Origin: Gluconacetobacter sacchari
GTDB lineage: Bacteria; Pseudomonadota; Alphaproteobacteria; Acetobacterales; Acetobacteraceae
Reading direction: 5' to 3'
DNA length: 33,690 bases
Assembly (NCBI RefSeq): GCF_014174255.1
Contig: NZ_JABEQJ010000041.1
Location: forward strand, 1 to 33,690
The first letter of the stretch is position 1, and every line of letters begins with the position of its first letter. This document shows, piece by piece, positions 14,576-23,007 of the stretch. The notes beneath the pieces were generated by a model. It was not told the DNA's origin. It was given only the letters and a program-made list of their open reading frames with translations, and ran no database searches. A program made the position numbers and the translations under genes.

Positions 14576-15486
14576 AACGGTTTGTTCTGCCGGCCCTGTC
14601 CGGCCTCGCCGTTGCCGTCGGGCTGGCGCCCGAGAGCCGAGCCGTCGAGATCCTGCACTGGGCACGCCTGCCGCTCGCGGTACCGCTGGTCGTCGGTCAG
14701 GAGCGGGTCGTGTTCGTCGATCGCAACGTCCGGGTCGGCGTCCCGCCGGCCATCGCCGATCATCTGCGTGTGCAGAGCGCCGGGGGCGCCATCTATCTGC
14801 GTGCCAGCGATCCGATCGCACCGACACGGCTGCAAGTGCAGGATGTCGCAACCGGGGCCCTGATCCTGATCGATATCGCCGCCCTGCCCGCGAAGGACGG
14901 TCAGTCACCGCTGGAACCGGTGCGCGTCGTGGAGGACGAGATGCCCGCGCCCCGTTACGGCGGCACGGACGGCACCACCGCCGCCGATCCCGGCATCGCC
15001 TCCGGCAACGCGAGCCCCGCCGCGCATGAGACGCCCGTTGCCGTCGTGCTGACCCGGTATGCCGCACAAAGCCTGTATGCGCCCCTGCGCACCATCGAAC
15101 CGGTGGCGGGGATCGGCCGCGCGACGCTCCGTCATGACTTGTCGCTCGGAATGCTGCTGCCAACGCTGCCCATTCAAGCGCGCGCGCTGGCAGCCTGGCG
15201 TCTCGACGACCAATGGGTGACCGCGATCCGGCTCACAAACCTTTCCGCCAATTGGCTGGACCTCGACCCCCGCGCGCTGCAGGGCGATTTCGTGGCGGCG
15301 ACCTTCCAGCATCCGGACCTTGGCCCGGCGGGACAATCCACGGACACGACGGTGGTCTATCTGGTCACCCGCAGTCACGGCCTGGCCGAATCACTGCTCC
15401 CGGCGATTGCGCCCATCGATCCGGTCGTGAACTTGCCCCCCGCCGGGGCGGCCGGCGGAGCCGGGAGAGATCACGGTGAAAAGTAA
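14572..15486 (+). CDS. integrating conjugative element protein, PFL_4704 family (TIGR03749)
   Basis: This 304-residue periplasmic protein starts at GTG 14572, overlapping the previous stop. It has a signal peptide ending near ESRAVE. Conserved sections are W-A-R-L-P-L-A-V-P-L-V-V-G-Q-E-R, then V-Q-S-A-G-G-A-I-Y-L-R-A, and near the C-terminus R-L-T-N-L-S and D-P-R-A-L-Q-G-D-F. These features fit a TraK/VirB9-like secretin-class core component. A low-complexity insert (about 125-150, rich in Gly, Ala and Asp) separates two halves. It overlaps the next gene by 11 bases. Confidence 0.88.
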   Translation: MKRFVLPALSGLAVAVGLAPESRAVEILHWARLPLAVPLVVGQERVVFVDRNVRVGVPPAIADHLRVQSAGGAIYLRASDPIAPTRLQVQDVATGALILIDIAALPAKDGQSPLEPVRVVEDEMPAPRYGGTDGTTAADPGIASGNASPAAHETPVAVVLTRYAAQSLYAPLRTIEPVAGIGRATLRHDLSLGMLLPTLPIQARALAAWRLDDQWVTAIRLTNLSANWLDLDPRALQGDFVAATFQHPDLGPAGQSTDTTVVYLVTRSHGLAESLLPAIAPIDPVVNLPPAGAAGGAGRDHGEK

Positions 15487-16930
15487 CGGTCTGCTCAAAT
15501 GGCTAATGATTCCGATGGCGCTCGCCGTGCTGTTCGTCACGATCCGCCTGTTCTCCGGCCACTCCGCCCCTTCGGCCGGGTCGCAGAACACCAGCCAGCT
15601 CACCCCGGAAGAGATGAAGGCGCTGGGCATCGAAGGCGATACGCCGCGCGACACGGTGGCGACGCTGGTCGCGCAGGTGAAACAGCTGCGCAATGAATTG
15701 CAGACCGCGCTGAACGACAACACCGACGCCAAGGTGGAGAACGATCGCCTGCGGGCACGGGAGAGCACCATCGACCAGCGCATTCAGGGCGCGATCGACG
15801 GCGAACGCAACCATCTGCGCGAGGAGCGCGATCAGGTCAGCAACGACCACAAACAGACCCAGACCCTGCTGCAGGATCTGCAAAAGCGCCTCGACGGGCT
15901 GAGCGGCAAGCCAGGGCAGAGCGATCTTCCTGTCGGCCTCGGGCTCCAGGACGGCGATGGCAAGAGCTTCGACAGCACCCGCTGGGTCGAGCCGGACGAT
16001 CCCCGTCCCGACGACAGGAAGGGGAACGGCGCAAGTGCCGGGACGCACGCCTTCGCCACCAGTTTCGGTCCCGCGCAGACGACGCTGACGGGTCCCGCCG
16101 CGGATACCGCCGCCAATAGCGGCACGCCATCCCGGAACAGCGGGACGCCGGTCTATACGGTGCCGGCGAACGCGACCCTCATGGGCTCCATCGCCATGAC
16201 CGCGCTGATCGGACGCGTGCCCATCGACGGCACCGTCAACGATCCCTATCCCTTCAAAGTACTGATCGGTCCGGACAATCTGACCGCCAACGGCATCGAC
16301 CTGCCGGACGTGGCGGGCGCCGTCGTCAGCGGCACCGCGTCGGGTGACTGGACCCTGTCCTGCGTGCGCGGACAGATCCGCAGCGTCACCTTCGTCTTTC
16401 AGGATGGCACGATCCGCACCATGCCGGAGGACCGAGGGGACGCGAATGGCAATACAAATACGAGCAACACGGCTTCCACCGGACAGAACGGCAACACCAA
16501 CGCCATCCAGGGCGGGCTTGGCTGGATCAGCGATCCCTACGGCATTCCCTGCGTAGCCGGCGAGCGGCACAGCAACGCCGAGCAATATCTCGGCTCACAG
16601 CTGCTCATCACCGCAGCCGGGGCCGGGGCGGCGTCGCTGATCCCCAAGGGCGACAACGACTACTCCTTCGTCAACGGCGCCAATGGCTCGACCATCGGCA
16701 CGGTCGGTATCACCGGCAATCAGGCCATGGGCCGTATCCTCGCCGGTGGCGTGCAGGAAATGTCGCAATGGGTGGACAAGCTTTACGGCCAGGCCTTCGC
16801 CGCGATCTACGTGCCGCCGGGCGCCAGGGTGGCGGTCCATATCGATCACCCGCTCAACATCGACTACGATCCGAAAGGACGCCGGGTCAACCATCGTATC
16901 GGAGAAGCCCATGCGTCCGACCTGGACTGA
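15476..16930 (+). CDS. integrating conjugative element protein, PFL_4705 family (TIGR03752, TraB/VirB10-like)
   Basis: This 484-residue protein starts at GTG 15476. An inner-membrane anchor lies at about 7-27, followed by a long coiled coil (about 60-140: V-A-Q-V-K-Q-L-R-N-E-L and so on). A linker rich in Asp, Gly, Ser and Thr leads to a C-terminal beta-rich domain with V-P-A-N-A-T-L-M-G-S-I-A-M-T-A-L-I-G-R-V-P. That last motif is shared with TraB/VirB10-type proteins, which span the envelope and sense ATP hydrolysis. The C-terminus (I-Y-V-P-P-G-A-R-V-A-V-H) is also conserved. Its stop lies 20 bases inside the lipoprotein gene that follows. Confidence 0.88.
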   Translation: MKSNGLLKWLMIPMALAVLFVTIRLFSGHSAPSAGSQNTSQLTPEEMKALGIEGDTPRDTVATLVAQVKQLRNELQTALNDNTDAKVENDRLRARESTIDQRIQGAIDGERNHLREERDQVSNDHKQTQTLLQDLQKRLDGLSGKPGQSDLPVGLGLQDGDGKSFDSTRWVEPDDPRPDDRKGNGASAGTHAFATSFGPAQTTLTGPAADTAANSGTPSRNSGTPVYTVPANATLMGSIAMTALIGRVPIDGTVNDPYPFKVLIGPDNLTANGIDLPDVAGAVVSGTASGDWTLSCVRGQIRSVTFVFQDGTIRTMPEDRGDANGNTNTSNTASTGQNGNTNAIQGGLGWISDPYGIPCVAGERHSNAEQYLGSQLLITAAGAGAASLIPKGDNDYSFVNGANGSTIGTVGITGNQAMGRILAGGVQEMSQWVDKLYGQAFAAIYVPPGARVAVHIDHPLNIDYDPKGRRVNHRIGEAHASDLD

Positions 16931-17351
16931 CGCCAGCTTCCTGCTCGCCGCCTCGCTGCTCGTCGCCCTCGGCGGCTGCTCGACCAGCAAGGACGCGGTG
17001 CTGCCGCATGGCGACAGCACGATGCTCGACATCTGGAATCAGGAAACCGGCGGTGGCGCGAGCAGCAGTCAGGCGTCGCGGCGGTTGCTGGACGCGCGCC
17101 AGAGCCTGCGCCGTCCCCTCACCGAGGCCGATATCCGCGCCGAGCAGGCCGTGAATAGCACCTACACCCGTACGGCAGCCAATGAGATCTATCGGCAGTT
17201 CCACCGGCTGCCCAATCCGGATCTGGTGATGTATGTCTTCCCGCACCTCGCCGGCACGGACCCCGCGCCTGTCCCCGGCTACACGACCGTCTTTCCCCTG
17301 TATCAGCGAGTCCAGTACGCCATGCCGGGCGAGCGGCTGGAGGCATATTGA
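16911..17351 (+). CDS. conjugative transfer region lipoprotein, TIGR03751 family
   Basis: This 146-residue lipoprotein starts at ATG 16911 with GGAG about nine bases upstream. A hydrophobic signal ends in the lipobox A-L-G-G-C (Cys23). The mature part has A-V-L-P-H-G-D-S-T-M-L-D-I-W-N and, near the end, F-P-L-Y-Q-R-V-Q-Y-A-M-P-G-E, both typical of the family. It probably plays the VirB7/TraV part, an outer-membrane lipoprotein stabilising the core complex. It overlaps both neighbours: the VirB10-like gene before it and the ATPase gene after it (TGATG). Confidence 0.88.
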   Translation: MRPTWTDASFLLAASLLVALGGCSTSKDAVLPHGDSTMLDIWNQETGGGASSSQASRRLLDARQSLRRPLTEADIRAEQAVNSTYTRTAANEIYRQFHRLPNPDLVMYVFPHLAGTDPAPVPGYTTVFPLYQRVQYAMPGERLEAY

Positions 17352-20227
17352 TGGCATGGTCGTTCCCCTGGGCAGCGCGGGGCGGACCGCCGGCAAGCGA
17401 TGGGACTGACGCGCCCGATGCATGGGATCGCTATGTCTCGGCCCTGACGCGATCTGGTATTCCGTCGCCGGGCGAGGTCCTGCGTCGCGGCAAACGAAAG
17501 CCTGCCACGCAGGCAGACGTGGAGGCGCTCTATGATGTCGCGCCGTCCTTCGTCGAACTGCTGCCCTGGGCAGAATATCTGCCCGGCTCGCAGAGCCTCC
17601 TGCTCGAAGACGGTCGCTCCGTCGCCGCCTTCTTCGAGTTGACGCCCGTGGGTACCGAGGGGCGCGAGATGGCGTGGCTGTGGCATGCCCGCGACGTGGT
17701 CGAGAATGCGCTTCAGGATTCGTTCGATGAACTCGACGAGCATCCCTGGGTGGTGCAGTTCTATGCCCAGGACGAACCGAGCTTCGACGACTATCTGCAT
17801 GGCCTGCGCGACTACGTCCGGCCTCGCGCGCGAGACAGCGCGTTCACGGAGTTCTACCTGCGCTTCTTTACCCATCATCTGAACGCCGTTGCCAAGCCGG
17901 GCGGCCTGTTCGAGGACAGGACCGTGACGCGCCTGGCCTGGCGCGGGCAGGAGCGGCGCGTCCGCATGGTCGTCTACCGGCGCACGCCGACCGGCGCCAA
18001 TGCCCGCCGCGGCCAGTCTCCCGAACAGGCGCTGACCACGATCTGCGACCGGCTGACAGGCGGCCTGGCCAACGCGGGCGTGCGGACAAGGCGCCTGGAC
18101 GCCGCCGCCATCCACGCCTGGCTGCTCCGCTGGTTCAACCCGGCCCCGGCCCATCTCGGCAGCACAGCCGAGGACCGCGAACGCTTCTACGCGCTGACCC
18201 GCTATCCTGACGGCGAAGAGGACGGCGAACTCGAACTGGCCAGCGGCACCGATTTCGCGCAGCGCCTGTTCTTCGCGCCGCCGCGCTCGGACGTTACGCA
18301 CGGCACCTGGATCTTCGATGGCATGCCTCATCGCGTCGTCGTCATGGACCGGCTGCGCACGCCGCCCTCAACCGGACATCTGACCGGCGAGACCCGCAAG
18401 GGCGACGCGCTCAATGCACTGCTCGACCAGATGCCCGAGGATACGGTGCTGTGCCTGACCATGGTCGCCACGCCGCAGGATGTGCTGGAGGCGCATCTCA
18501 ATCATCTGAGCCGGAAGTCGGTCGGCGAGACGCTGGCCTCGGAGCAGACCCGGCAGGACGTGCAGCAGGCCCGCCAGTTGATCGGCAGCGCGCACAAGCT
18601 CTATCGCGGAGCGGTGGCCTTCTATCTCCGTGGCCGCGATCAGGAGGAGCTGGACGCGCGCGGCCTGCACCTGACCAATGTGATGCTCAACGCCGGCGTG
18701 CAGCCCGTGCGCGAGGACGACGAGGTGGCCCCGCTCAACAGCTATCTCCGCTGGCTCCCCGCCACCTTCGATCCGGCGGCCGACAGGCGGCAATGGTACA
18801 CGCAGCTGATGTTCGCCCAGCATGTCGCGAACCTCGCTCCGGTCTGGGGACGCAGTCGTGGCACCGGCCATCCCGGCTTCACCCTGTTCAATCGCGGCGG
18901 CGGCACCATCACCTTCGATCCGCTGAACCGCCTCGACCGCCAGATGAATGCCCATCTGTTCCTGTTCGGCCCGACCGGCTCCGGCAAAAGCGCCACGCTC
19001 AACAACCTGCTCAACCAGCTGGTGGCGATCTACCGCCCGCGGCTGTTCATCGTCGAGGCGGGCAATTCCTTCGGTCTGTTCGGGGATTTCGCCGCCCGCC
19101 TCGGTCTTTCCGTGCATCGGATCAAGCTCTCCCCCGGCTCGGGCGTCAGCCTGGCGCCCTTCGCGGATGCGTGGCGCCTGGTCGCGACACCCGGTCAGGT
19201 GCAGACTCTTGACGCCGACGTTCTGGAGGAACCGCAGGACACCAGCGCCGCCGATGGGGACGAGCAGCGTGATGTGCTCGGCGAGCTGGAAATCACCGCG
19301 CGGCTGATGATCACCGGCGGCGAGGACAAGGAGGAAGCGCGGATGACCCGCGCCGACCGTAGCCTGATCCGCCAGTGCATCCTTGATGCGGCCCGGCGCT
19401 GCGTGACCGACAATCGTCCCGTCCTGACCCGGGATGTCCGCGACGCGCTGCGCGAGCGTGGCGGCGACGCGACCCTGCCGGAGATCCGGCGCGGCCGCCT
19501 GCTGGAAATGGCCGATGCGATGACCCTGTTCTGCCAGGGTGTCGACGGCGAGATGTTCGACCGCCCCGGCACCCCCTGGCCGGAGGCGGATATCACCATC
19601 GTGGATCTGGCGACCTTCGCGCGAGAGGGCTACAGCGCCCAGCTGTCGATCGCCTACATCTCGCTCATCAACGCCGTGAACAATATCGCCGAGCGCGACC
19701 AGTTTCTCGGCCGGCCGATCGTCAACGTCACCGATGAAGGCCATATCATCACCAAGAATCCGCTGCTCGCACCCTACGTCGTCAAGATCACCAAGATGTG
19801 GCGCAAGCTCGGGGCCTGGTACTGGCTGGCAACGCAGAATGTCGACGATCTCCCCAGAGCTGCCGAGCCGATGCTCAACATGATCGAATGGTGGATCTGC
19901 CTGAACATGCCGCCGGACGAGGTCGAGAAGATCGCGCGCTTCCGCGAACTCACCCCCGCGCAGAAGGCGCTGATGCTCTCTGCCCGCAAGGAGGTCGGGA
20001 AATTCAGCGAAGGCGTGATCCTGTCGAAATCCATGGAACTGTTGTTCAGGGCCGTGCCGCCGAGCCTGTATCTCGCGATGGCGATGACCGAGCCTGAAGA
20101 GAAGGCCGATCGCTACCAGCTGATACAACAATACGGCGTCAGCGAGCTGGATGCGGCCTTCAAGGTGGCAGAGAAGATCGACCGTGCCCGCGGCATCACG
20201 CCGCTGGCCATGGATCTGCCGGAGTAA
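17351..20227 (+). CDS. traC: conjugative transfer ATPase, PFL_4706 family (TIGR03744, TraC/VirB4-like)
   Basis: This 958-residue cytoplasmic ATPase would energise pilus biogenesis and transfer. I use ATG 17351; TTG 17348 is immediately before it. The Walker A GPTGSGKS lies at about 540-547 after L-F-L-F. The Walker B region is P-I-V-N-V-T-D-E-G-H, with D795/E796. Downstream comes W-Y-W-L-A-T-Q-N-V-D-D, a VirB4 arginine-finger and Q-loop-like region. The N-terminal 450 residues match the CagE/TraC module (L-P-W-A-E-Y-L-P-G-S). Length is normal for the family. It follows the lipoprotein without a gap. All ATPase motifs are intact, so the channel is likely functional. Confidence 0.94.
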   Translation: MAWSFPWAARGGPPASDGTDAPDAWDRYVSALTRSGIPSPGEVLRRGKRKPATQADVEALYDVAPSFVELLPWAEYLPGSQSLLLEDGRSVAAFFELTPVGTEGREMAWLWHARDVVENALQDSFDELDEHPWVVQFYAQDEPSFDDYLHGLRDYVRPRARDSAFTEFYLRFFTHHLNAVAKPGGLFEDRTVTRLAWRGQERRVRMVVYRRTPTGANARRGQSPEQALTTICDRLTGGLANAGVRTRRLDAAAIHAWLLRWFNPAPAHLGSTAEDRERFYALTRYPDGEEDGELELASGTDFAQRLFFAPPRSDVTHGTWIFDGMPHRVVVMDRLRTPPSTGHLTGETRKGDALNALLDQMPEDTVLCLTMVATPQDVLEAHLNHLSRKSVGETLASEQTRQDVQQARQLIGSAHKLYRGAVAFYLRGRDQEELDARGLHLTNVMLNAGVQPVREDDEVAPLNSYLRWLPATFDPAADRRQWYTQLMFAQHVANLAPVWGRSRGTGHPGFTLFNRGGGTITFDPLNRLDRQMNAHLFLFGPTGSGKSATLNNLLNQLVAIYRPRLFIVEAGNSFGLFGDFAARLGLSVHRIKLSPGSGVSLAPFADAWRLVATPGQVQTLDADVLEEPQDTSAADGDEQRDVLGELEITARLMITGGEDKEEARMTRADRSLIRQCILDAARRCVTDNRPVLTRDVRDALRERGGDATLPEIRRGRLLEMADAMTLFCQGVDGEMFDRPGTPWPEADITIVDLATFAREGYSAQLSIAYISLINAVNNIAERDQFLGRPIVNVTDEGHIITKNPLLAPYVVKITKMWRKLGAWYWLATQNVDDLPRAAEPMLNMIEWWICLNMPPDEVEKIARFRELTPAQKALMLSARKEVGKFSEGVILSKSMELLFRAVPPSLYLAMAMTEPEEKADRYQLIQQYGVSELDAAFKVAEKIDRARGITPLAMDLPE

Positions 20228-20237
20228 GGGGGGAACA

Positions 20238-20966
20238 ATGCGCTCGCCCTGGTCCGCTGCGATCGCACGCCGCCTTCTGTGGATCCTGGCGATTGCACCG
20301 GTCCTTGGCGGCGGTGGATGGTTCGCCCTCCATTCGCGGTCCAATACGGCGCCGCAAAGCGCCCCGTCCATGGTAGAGAGTCCATCGAAAGCAGGGCCGC
20401 CATGGATTTACGGCCGCCGTGATGCACGCTTCACGGTGATCGAATACGCCGATCTGGAGTGCCCGTATTGCCGGACCTATTTCCCGGTGCTCAGGCGTTG
20501 GATCGACGCCCATCCCGATGTGGATTGGCAATGGCGGCACCTGCCGCTGCCCATGCACCAGCCGGCGGCACTCGGTGAGGCGCGCCTCGCCGAATGCGCC
20601 GGGGAAGTCGGCGGGGCTGCCGCTTTCTGGAACGCGGTGGCCTGGATTTATGGGCACACGCGGGGCGATGGCCAGGGGCTTCCCGCAGACGCGCGGCTAC
20701 CGTTTGCCGGGGTCACGATGCAGCGTTGCCTCGACAGTAGCCGTCCCGACGACATCGTCCGCGAACAAGCTGCGGAGGCGGCACGCGCCGGGATCGCGGC
20801 GACGCCGACGCTGCGTCTTCTGGACAGGCGGACCGGAAGGATGCTCCTGCTGGCCGGCCCGGTTGACGGCGACGCGTTGCTTTCCGCGATCGACCTGCTC
20901 CTTGAAGACAACGCTCGGCACGCTACCGCGCCAGCCGCTGGTCCCAGTGCCGCTATATCCAAGTAA
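20238..20966 (+). CDS. DsbA/DsbG-like thiol-disulfide protein
   Basis: This 242-residue exported or membrane-anchored protein starts at ATG 20238, directly after a GGGGGGAA ribosome site. A hydrophobic N-terminal segment lies at about 11-30. The thioredoxin-fold domain has V-I-E-Y-A-D-L-E-C-P-Y-C (C75/C78) and the cis-Pro loop A-A-T-P-T-L (P190). CPYC and E-Y-A-D/E-C motifs are typical of DsbA/DsbG-like oxidoreductases in ICE clusters. They would fold disulfide-rich periplasmic parts such as the TraU-like protein encoded downstream. The gene is last in the second module, ten bases after traC. Confidence 0.9.
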   Translation: MRSPWSAAIARRLLWILAIAPVLGGGGWFALHSRSNTAPQSAPSMVESPSKAGPPWIYGRRDARFTVIEYADLECPYCRTYFPVLRRWIDAHPDVDWQWRHLPLPMHQPAALGEARLAECAGEVGGAAAFWNAVAWIYGHTRGDGQGLPADARLPFAGVTMQRCLDSSRPDDIVREQAAEAARAGIAATPTLRLLDRRTGRMLLLAGPVDGDALLSAIDLLLEDNARHATAPAAGPSAAISK

Positions 20967-21045
20967 TTGTGACTGTCGAAGGCCTGATCGTTAATTGTAA
21001 TCTCGAGAGCGCGTGTCGCGGCCTGTCATTTGGTGGCAAACGCGC

Positions 21046-21110
21046 ACCGGACCGGACCGGACCGGACCGGACCGGACCGGACCGGACCGGACCGGACCGG
21101 ACCGGACCGG
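21046..21110. repeat. thirteen uninterrupted tandem copies of ACCGG
   Basis: The pentamer ACCGG repeats 13 times without error over 65 bases. It lies between the convergent DsbA-like gene (ends 20966) and tetR (ends 21138), 27 bases past the tetR stop. The unit is not a multiple of three and no real gene spans it. A run this perfect is prone to slipped-strand copy number change. It also presents 13 CCGG tetramers at 5-bp spacing. There are no unique spacers, so it is not a CRISPR array. Confidence 0.97.
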
Positions 21111-21137
21111 AAGCGGTGATGGAGATTTCCGCGGAAA

Positions 21138-21782
21138 TCAACAGGCCGCTCCGCACGCCCCGTTCGCGCTCTCGGCTCCCCTCTCCCGGTCAACCTCGCT
21201 GTCCAGAAGCAGTTCCGCTGCCCGCCACGCCCGGTCCGCCGCATCAAACTCATCCAGGACGGTGGCGGACACCGTAGCGCCATCGAGAAGATAGACCATG
21301 CTGTGCGCCAGATCGTCCGAACGCGTCCTCGGCACGCCGCACGCTTCCAGAAGAACACGCACCGCGTGACGCAGGCTACGCTTCTGCACACGAGATAACT
21401 CCTCGATGAGGTCCTGCTTGCCCGTGTATTCGTGCGTCGCTCGCAAAAACACAGATCCGGCAAACTCAGGCTGTCGGAACCATCGCGTATGCCAATCAAA
21501 CACCGCACGTAGACGGGCCCGCGGCCCGGTATGCTTTCTGACCGCATCAATGAGCGAGTCTTCCAAGTCTTCAATATGGCTTTCGAGGAAGTCGATCACC
21601 AAGCCCTCTTTATTACCGAAATGGTGATAAAGCGCCGTCTTGGCGACTCCCGCTCTTTTGGCGATGAGGTCGACGCTGACCTGATGAAACCCGTGACGAG
21701 CAAACAGCGCGCCCGCGGTTGCCAACAGAACCTGACGACTGCCGTTCCGGTTCGGCTTTCGGCGGCGTTTATGCTGCAACAT
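21138..21782 (-). CDS. TetR/AcrR family transcriptional regulator
   Basis: The 214-residue repressor begins with a basic tail, then a standard TetR HTH at about residues 16-62: L-L-A-T-A-G-A-L-F-A-R-H-G-F, then V-D-L-I-A-K-R-A-G-V-A-K-T-A-L-Y-H-H-F-G-N-K-E-G-L. The remaining helices form the ligand and dimer domain (V-F-D-W-H-T-R-W-F, E-Y-T-G-K-Q-D-L-I). The ligand cannot be read from sequence. It is transcribed against the transfer genes. A 20-bp imperfect palindrome 28 bases upstream of its start is a likely self-operator. The RND pump at 30302-33334 is a conceivable target only by class; no shared operator was seen. Confidence 0.9.
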   Translation of the reverse strand: MLQHKRRRKPNRNGSRQVLLATAGALFARHGFHQVSVDLIAKRAGVAKTALYHHFGNKEGLVIDFLESHIEDLEDSLIDAVRKHTGPRARLRAVFDWHTRWFRQPEFAGSVFLRATHEYTGKQDLIEELSRVQKRSLRHAVRVLLEACGVPRTRSDDLAHSMVYLLDGATVSATVLDEFDAADRAWRAAELLLDSEVDRERGAESANGACGAAC

Positions 21783-21810
21783 ATCCAGGACCTCACAGGC
21801 ACTTATATGA

Positions 21811-21830
21811 AACCGGTTCCGGGACCGATT
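21811..21830. promoter_or_regulatory. candidate TetR operator
   Basis: AACCGGTTCCGGGACCGATT is a 20-bp imperfect palindrome in which 16 of 20 positions are symmetric, including the core CCGG. It ends 28 bases before the tetR start, and on the minus strand TATAAG lies just downstream as a possible -10 box. Size and placement fit TetR autoregulation. It contains ACCGG and CCGG words like the array on the other side of tetR. Confidence 0.55.
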
Positions 21831-22358
21831 GAAGCATCAAGAAATCAATAAGTGCATGGCCCGTATGAAACCATTTGCCCCGGCGGTGATCATTTTCCAA
21901 CGGAACCGAAAGCGACGACGCTTGAAAAGATTTTCGGCGACTTGAGGGATCATACGGACTTGCGGTCAGGAACAGCAACACCCATTGGACGCCGCGCTTT
22001 GTCCTCCCCTAGAGGGTAGAGCGCGCGTGGGCGTGAGCCCCGTCATGGCGCTTGATCCCGGCACAACGGATCGCCTACGTATTTCCACAGGCCCATCGTC
22101 GTTGACGATGTCCCACCGACCCTGTCGGCGAGATGCCCAGGTGGCCAATGATCTTCAAGGCCACGGCGCGACGCCATTGCGTTGATCGAGCCGCTCGCAT
22201 CGCATCCCCCGGCGAGCAACCATCCTGCGTGATGGCGGATGCTGTCTTCCTCATGTCTTTTGACCGTCCGTCGTCGAGAGTCCCCCTCTCCCGGACCATC
22301 TGCATCTTGAGACACCCCCCCGCCATCACGGCGGCTCTCCCGAAAATCTTCCTCCTCA

Positions 22359-22389
22359 ACCCGCGCGGGTCACCATGACCCGACGGGTC
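22359..22389. promoter_or_regulatory. three overlapping palindromes before an orphan gene
   Basis: ACCCGCGCGGGT (22359-22370), GGGTCA-CCA-TGACCC (22367-22381) and GACCCG-A-CGGGTC (22377-22389) are each perfect and share arms, so only some can form at once. In DNA they read as four alternating ACCCG/CGGGT half-sites, as in a multi-dimer operator. In RNA they would be mutually exclusive stems about 40 bases before the start codon at 22430, as in attenuator switches. Confidence 0.7.
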
Positions 22390-22429
22390 TGCTGTGGCTC
22401 CGCGCATGTTCCTTGCCCAGGAGTCCACC

Positions 22430-22999
22430 ATGTCAGAGCCCAAGATCCATCTGTTCGATGGTATTCCCTTCGTCGCATCTCCGTATGAGAGAGCCCTTGT
22501 TCGTCACGACGTGTTCTCGTCCCAGTTCCGAATCATCTGCCAGGGTCTGCTCGAACTTCCCGAGGATGACCCGGCCTATGGAACGTGGTGGACAGCCGTC
22601 ACCTTGCTGCTGGGTGAATGCGGTCTGATCGAAGACGCCGTGGCCCTTGCCCAGGACCTGGTGTCGAACCACACATTCGACCTGGATCGAGCCAGCGGAG
22701 AGCTTGATTTTGCCCCTCAAGTGATCCGCATCTGCGACCCGCACGACCGGCTCGTTCTTGCCGGTGATGCCCGATGCAGCACCATAGCCTGGTGTGCTCC
22801 GGTCGGCTCGGACGAGGAAGCGGCAACCGTCGCCACGCAGGCCCGCGCATTGCACGACGAGGGCAGTATCGAGCAGGGGTGGGACAACTACGAGACCGCC
22901 AAGAGTCTGTGGCTGCAAGCCGATCTTCTCCGGGGGCGACTGGTCGACCCGCTTTGGCGCGAACACGCGCGCAAGGCGATCACAGCCCCTTCCACCTGA
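22430..22999 (+). CDS. unknown protein with its own terminator
   Basis: The start is ATG 22430, with CAGGAG seven bases upstream. The 189-residue soluble protein has no signal or membrane segment. Motifs include H-L-F-D-G-I-P-F-V-A-S-P-Y-E-R, W-W-T-A-V-T-L-L-L-G-E-C-G-L-I-E-D-A and W-D-N-Y-E-T-A-K-S-L-W-L-Q-A-D-L-L-R-G-R. They suggest a mostly helical fold. I recognise no family. The gene stands alone: a structured leader before it and a strong terminator (23008-23037) right after it. It is inserted between the second and third transfer modules. A regulator, immunity or entry-exclusion-type role would fit the position, but nothing in the sequence shows it. Confidence 0.75.
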   Translation: MSEPKIHLFDGIPFVASPYERALVRHDVFSSQFRIICQGLLELPEDDPAYGTWWTAVTLLLGECGLIEDAVALAQDLVSNHTFDLDRASGELDFAPQVIRICDPHDRLVLAGDARCSTIAWCAPVGSDEEAATVATQARALHDEGSIEQGWDNYETAKSLWLQADLLRGRLVDPLWREHARKAITAPST

Positions 23000-23007
23000 A
23001 ATCGTTC

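Larger units (their letters stand above)
21783..22429. promoter_or_regulatory. divergent control region between tetR and an orphan gene
   Basis: This is a gene-free 647-base stretch with only GC-driven short frames. It holds the candidate TetR operator (21811-21830) and a perfect hairpin CATCGTC/GACGATG with a GTT loop (22094-22110). TTGATC at 22052 and TACGTA at 22076, 18 bases apart, could be a weak promoter. A cluster of overlapping dyads at 22359-22389 lies close to the next start. Its length and structure suggest regulation of both flanking genes; a small RNA cannot be excluded. Confidence 0.45.

Noticed and set aside
15503-16585. 360-codon open frame antisense to the VirB10-like gene
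   Set aside because: No recognisable motifs, and the plus-strand gene is well supported by its membrane anchor, coiled coil and family motifs.
18368-20371. 667-codon open frame antisense to traC
   Set aside because: It mirrors the codon structure of the high-GC traC gene, has no family motifs and no ribosome site; a GC-driven shadow.
20962-21001. Direct repeat TAATTGT after the DsbA-like gene as an attachment site
   Set aside because: A seven-base repeat this close together is expected by chance and no integrase is nearby.
21046-21110. CRISPR array
   Set aside because: The five-base units are contiguous with no spacers and no cas genes are present.
21026-21574. Open frame whose product repeats G-P-V-R-S
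   Set aside because: It is the ACCGG array read on the minus strand, running antiparallel-frame through tetR; the TetR frame has the real HTH.
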